A stretch of DNA of 64,000 nt from UA16 sp905478895 (GTDB taxonomy: Bacteria; Bacteroidota; Bacteroidia; Flavobacteriales_D; Sanyastnellaceae), in NCBI GenBank assembly GCA_943788495.1, contig CALSQO010000001.1:620001-684000 (forward strand), given 5' to 3'. The notes below the pieces were generated by a model. It saw nothing but the letters and a program-made list of their open reading frames with translations, was not told the DNA's origin and ran no database searches. The stretch's first letter is position 1. Each line of letters begins with the position of its first letter. Shown here piece after piece: positions 62,970 through 64,000 of this stretch. The translations under genes and the position numbers were made by a program.

Positions 62970-64000
62970 TTATGACCTTGATATTTTTGAGGTCATCTCT
63001 TCATTTTGAACGCGGATGCTTTCCTTGTGTACCTGTTCAAGGAAATTTTGAATGAATTCTGGACTGAGTCCGGCTCGCGTAGCCCACTTTTCTCGTGTAT
63101 CAAATACTTCCTTCCATCGCTCCATCTGCAAGATGGTCATTCCTTTTTCCCATTTGTGCAATCCGATTTGCCGGGCAAGATCCATCCGGGCATGCAGCAG
63201 CTCGATGAATTGTTCGTCGATGGAATCCATTTGTAACCTCAAGGCCGTCAAGTCCGCAGATGAAATCTTCGGCGCGGAGGCACTTCGGATGGTGAGGGAT
63301 TCGATCAAATCACCGAAAGCCGCTGGCGTGAGTTGTTGGTTGGCATCACTCAGAGCATTTTGTGGATCGGGATGTGTTTCGAGCATCAGTCCATCCATCC
63401 CCAGGTCCATGGCCTTTTGCGCGACAGGATGCAGCAGGGAACGGTTGCCGGCAATGTGACTCGGATCGCAGATGATGGGGACTTCAGGCATGGCCATTTT
63501 GAGTCCGATGGCAATTTCCCACATAGGGGCATTGCGGTATTCTTTTTGACCGTATTGGCTGAACCCGCGATGGATTGCCCAGACCGGGCCTTCGACAGTG
63601 GAACGCACACGTTCAATGGCACCCATCCATAATGACAAATCGGCGTGCATCGGGTTTTTTACAAAAATGGGAACGTTTGTGCCTTTCAGTGCATCGGCGA
63701 TTTCCTGAACGGCAAATGGACTGACGGAAGTTCGGGCGCCAATCCACAAGACATCAACACCAGCATTTAAGCACGCTTCAACGTGTTGGGCGTTGGCAAC
63801 TTCGGTTGCAATTGGGAGTCCGGAGGCCTCACGCGCTTTGACCATCCATTGCAGGGCCACTGAACCTTTTCCTTCGAATCCATTGGGGCGTGTGCGGGGT
63901 TTCCAGATTCCAGCTCGCAGGATGTGAACACCTCGTTTGGCTAGCTCCTTGGCCGTGTTCACAACTTGTTCCTCTGACTCAGCGCTGCAAGGACCGCTAA
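62970..64000 (-). CDS. bifunctional DAHP synthase / chorismate mutase (partial)
   Basis: First step of the shikimate pathway plus chorismate to prephenate. The gene runs off the right edge; residues readable at the boundary (GPCSAESEEQVV) are the DAHP synthase start region. The visible part has LRAGIWKPRTRPNGFEGKGS, FVKNPMHADLSLW, CDPSHIAGNRSLL (type I KDO8P/DAHP synthase group), then a C-terminal AroQ-type chorismate mutase (about the last 90 residues; LRLQMDSIDEQFIELLHAR). This order, DAHPS then CM, is the Bacteroidota form and lets prephenate or chorismate feed back on DAHPS. The N-terminus is missing from the window. Confidence 0.92.
   Translation of the reverse strand, partial: SGPCSAESEEQVVNTAKELAKRGVHILRAGIWKPRTRPNGFEGKGSVALQWMVKAREASGLPIATEVANAQHVEACLNAGVDVLWIGARTSVSPFAVQEIADALKGTNVPIFVKNPMHADLSLWMGAIERVRSTVEGPVWAIHRGFSQYGQKEYRNAPMWEIAIGLKMAMPEVPIICDPSHIAGNRSLLHPVAQKAMDLGMDGLMLETHPDPQNALSDANQQLTPAAFGDLIESLTIRSASAPKISSADLTALRLQMDSIDEQFIELLHARMDLARQIGLHKWEKGMTILQMERWKEVFDTREKWATRAGLSPEFIQNFLEQVHKESIRVQNEEMTSKISRS

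Overview
The window is ordinary chromosomal DNA of a member of the phylum Bacteroidota, most likely a Flavobacteriales-type marine or freshwater lineage (inference). The signs are: C-terminal type IX secretion (T9SS) sorting domains on four secreted proteins; a PorE-like T9SS outer-membrane protein; a TonB-dependent receptor with an N-terminal carboxypeptidase-regulatory domain; exact TAnnTTTG promoter elements; a type III glutamine synthetase; a DAHP synthase-chorismate mutase fusion; and a DnaX without its zinc module. By eye the base composition is close to balanced. I see no phage, insertion sequence, CRISPR array or plasmid functions, and no stretch over 300 bp without a gene.

Layout. 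(1) 1-12.4 kb: dnaX, a TonB receptor, an S4-domain protein coupled to a GNAT acetyltransferase, an aspartate aminotransferase, a large secreted PNGase F-like protein, and glnN. (2) 12.4-22.6 kb: the PorE-like protein followed closely by purM, prfA, pyrF and a K+ channel, then an alanine/glycine:Na+ symporter, a ComEA-like protein, apt and an acyl-CoA dehydrogenase. (3) 22.6-37.4 kb: the translation/transcription core, rpsU-xerC-hpf, tRNA-Thr/Tyr/Gly/Thr, tuf, tRNA-Trp, secE, nusG, rplKAJL, rpoB, rpoC, ended by a strong terminator. (4) 37.4-45 kb: a conserved Bacteroidota protein of unknown function, a metallo-hydrolase, a lipid A-type acyltransferase, rarA, and opposite them a frameshifted T9SS subtilase coupled to a MORN/YwqK-repeat protein. 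(5) 45-64 kb: mdh, an FG-GAP secreted protein, a DUF423 protein, pckA, rsmE, a DUF551-like protein with paaG, a secreted arylsulfotransferase-like protein, adenosine deaminase, smpB, pyrD, a second metallo-hydrolase, an HMA-MauE membrane protein, purB, an ABC exporter, a DUF983 protein, and the DAHP synthase-chorismate mutase gene running off the right edge.

Together the genes cover replication (dnaX, rarA), translation (prfA, smpB, hpf, ribosomal proteins, tRNAs, rsmE), transcription (rpoBC, nusG), nucleotide synthesis and salvage (purM, purB, pyrF, pyrD, apt, add), central carbon and nitrogen metabolism (mdh, pckA, glnN, aminotransferase) and a secreted T9SS set. I do not see a new multi-gene system. 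The best leads are smaller: a dnaX A10 slippery run with stops in both alternative frames just past domain III; a LamG domain inserted into a PNGase F-type enzyme with its three catalytic acids apparently kept; an exact inverted repeat overlapping the glnN promoter; a one-base disruption in a subtilase; and a tRNA-tuf block whose order and anticodons match those of E. coli.
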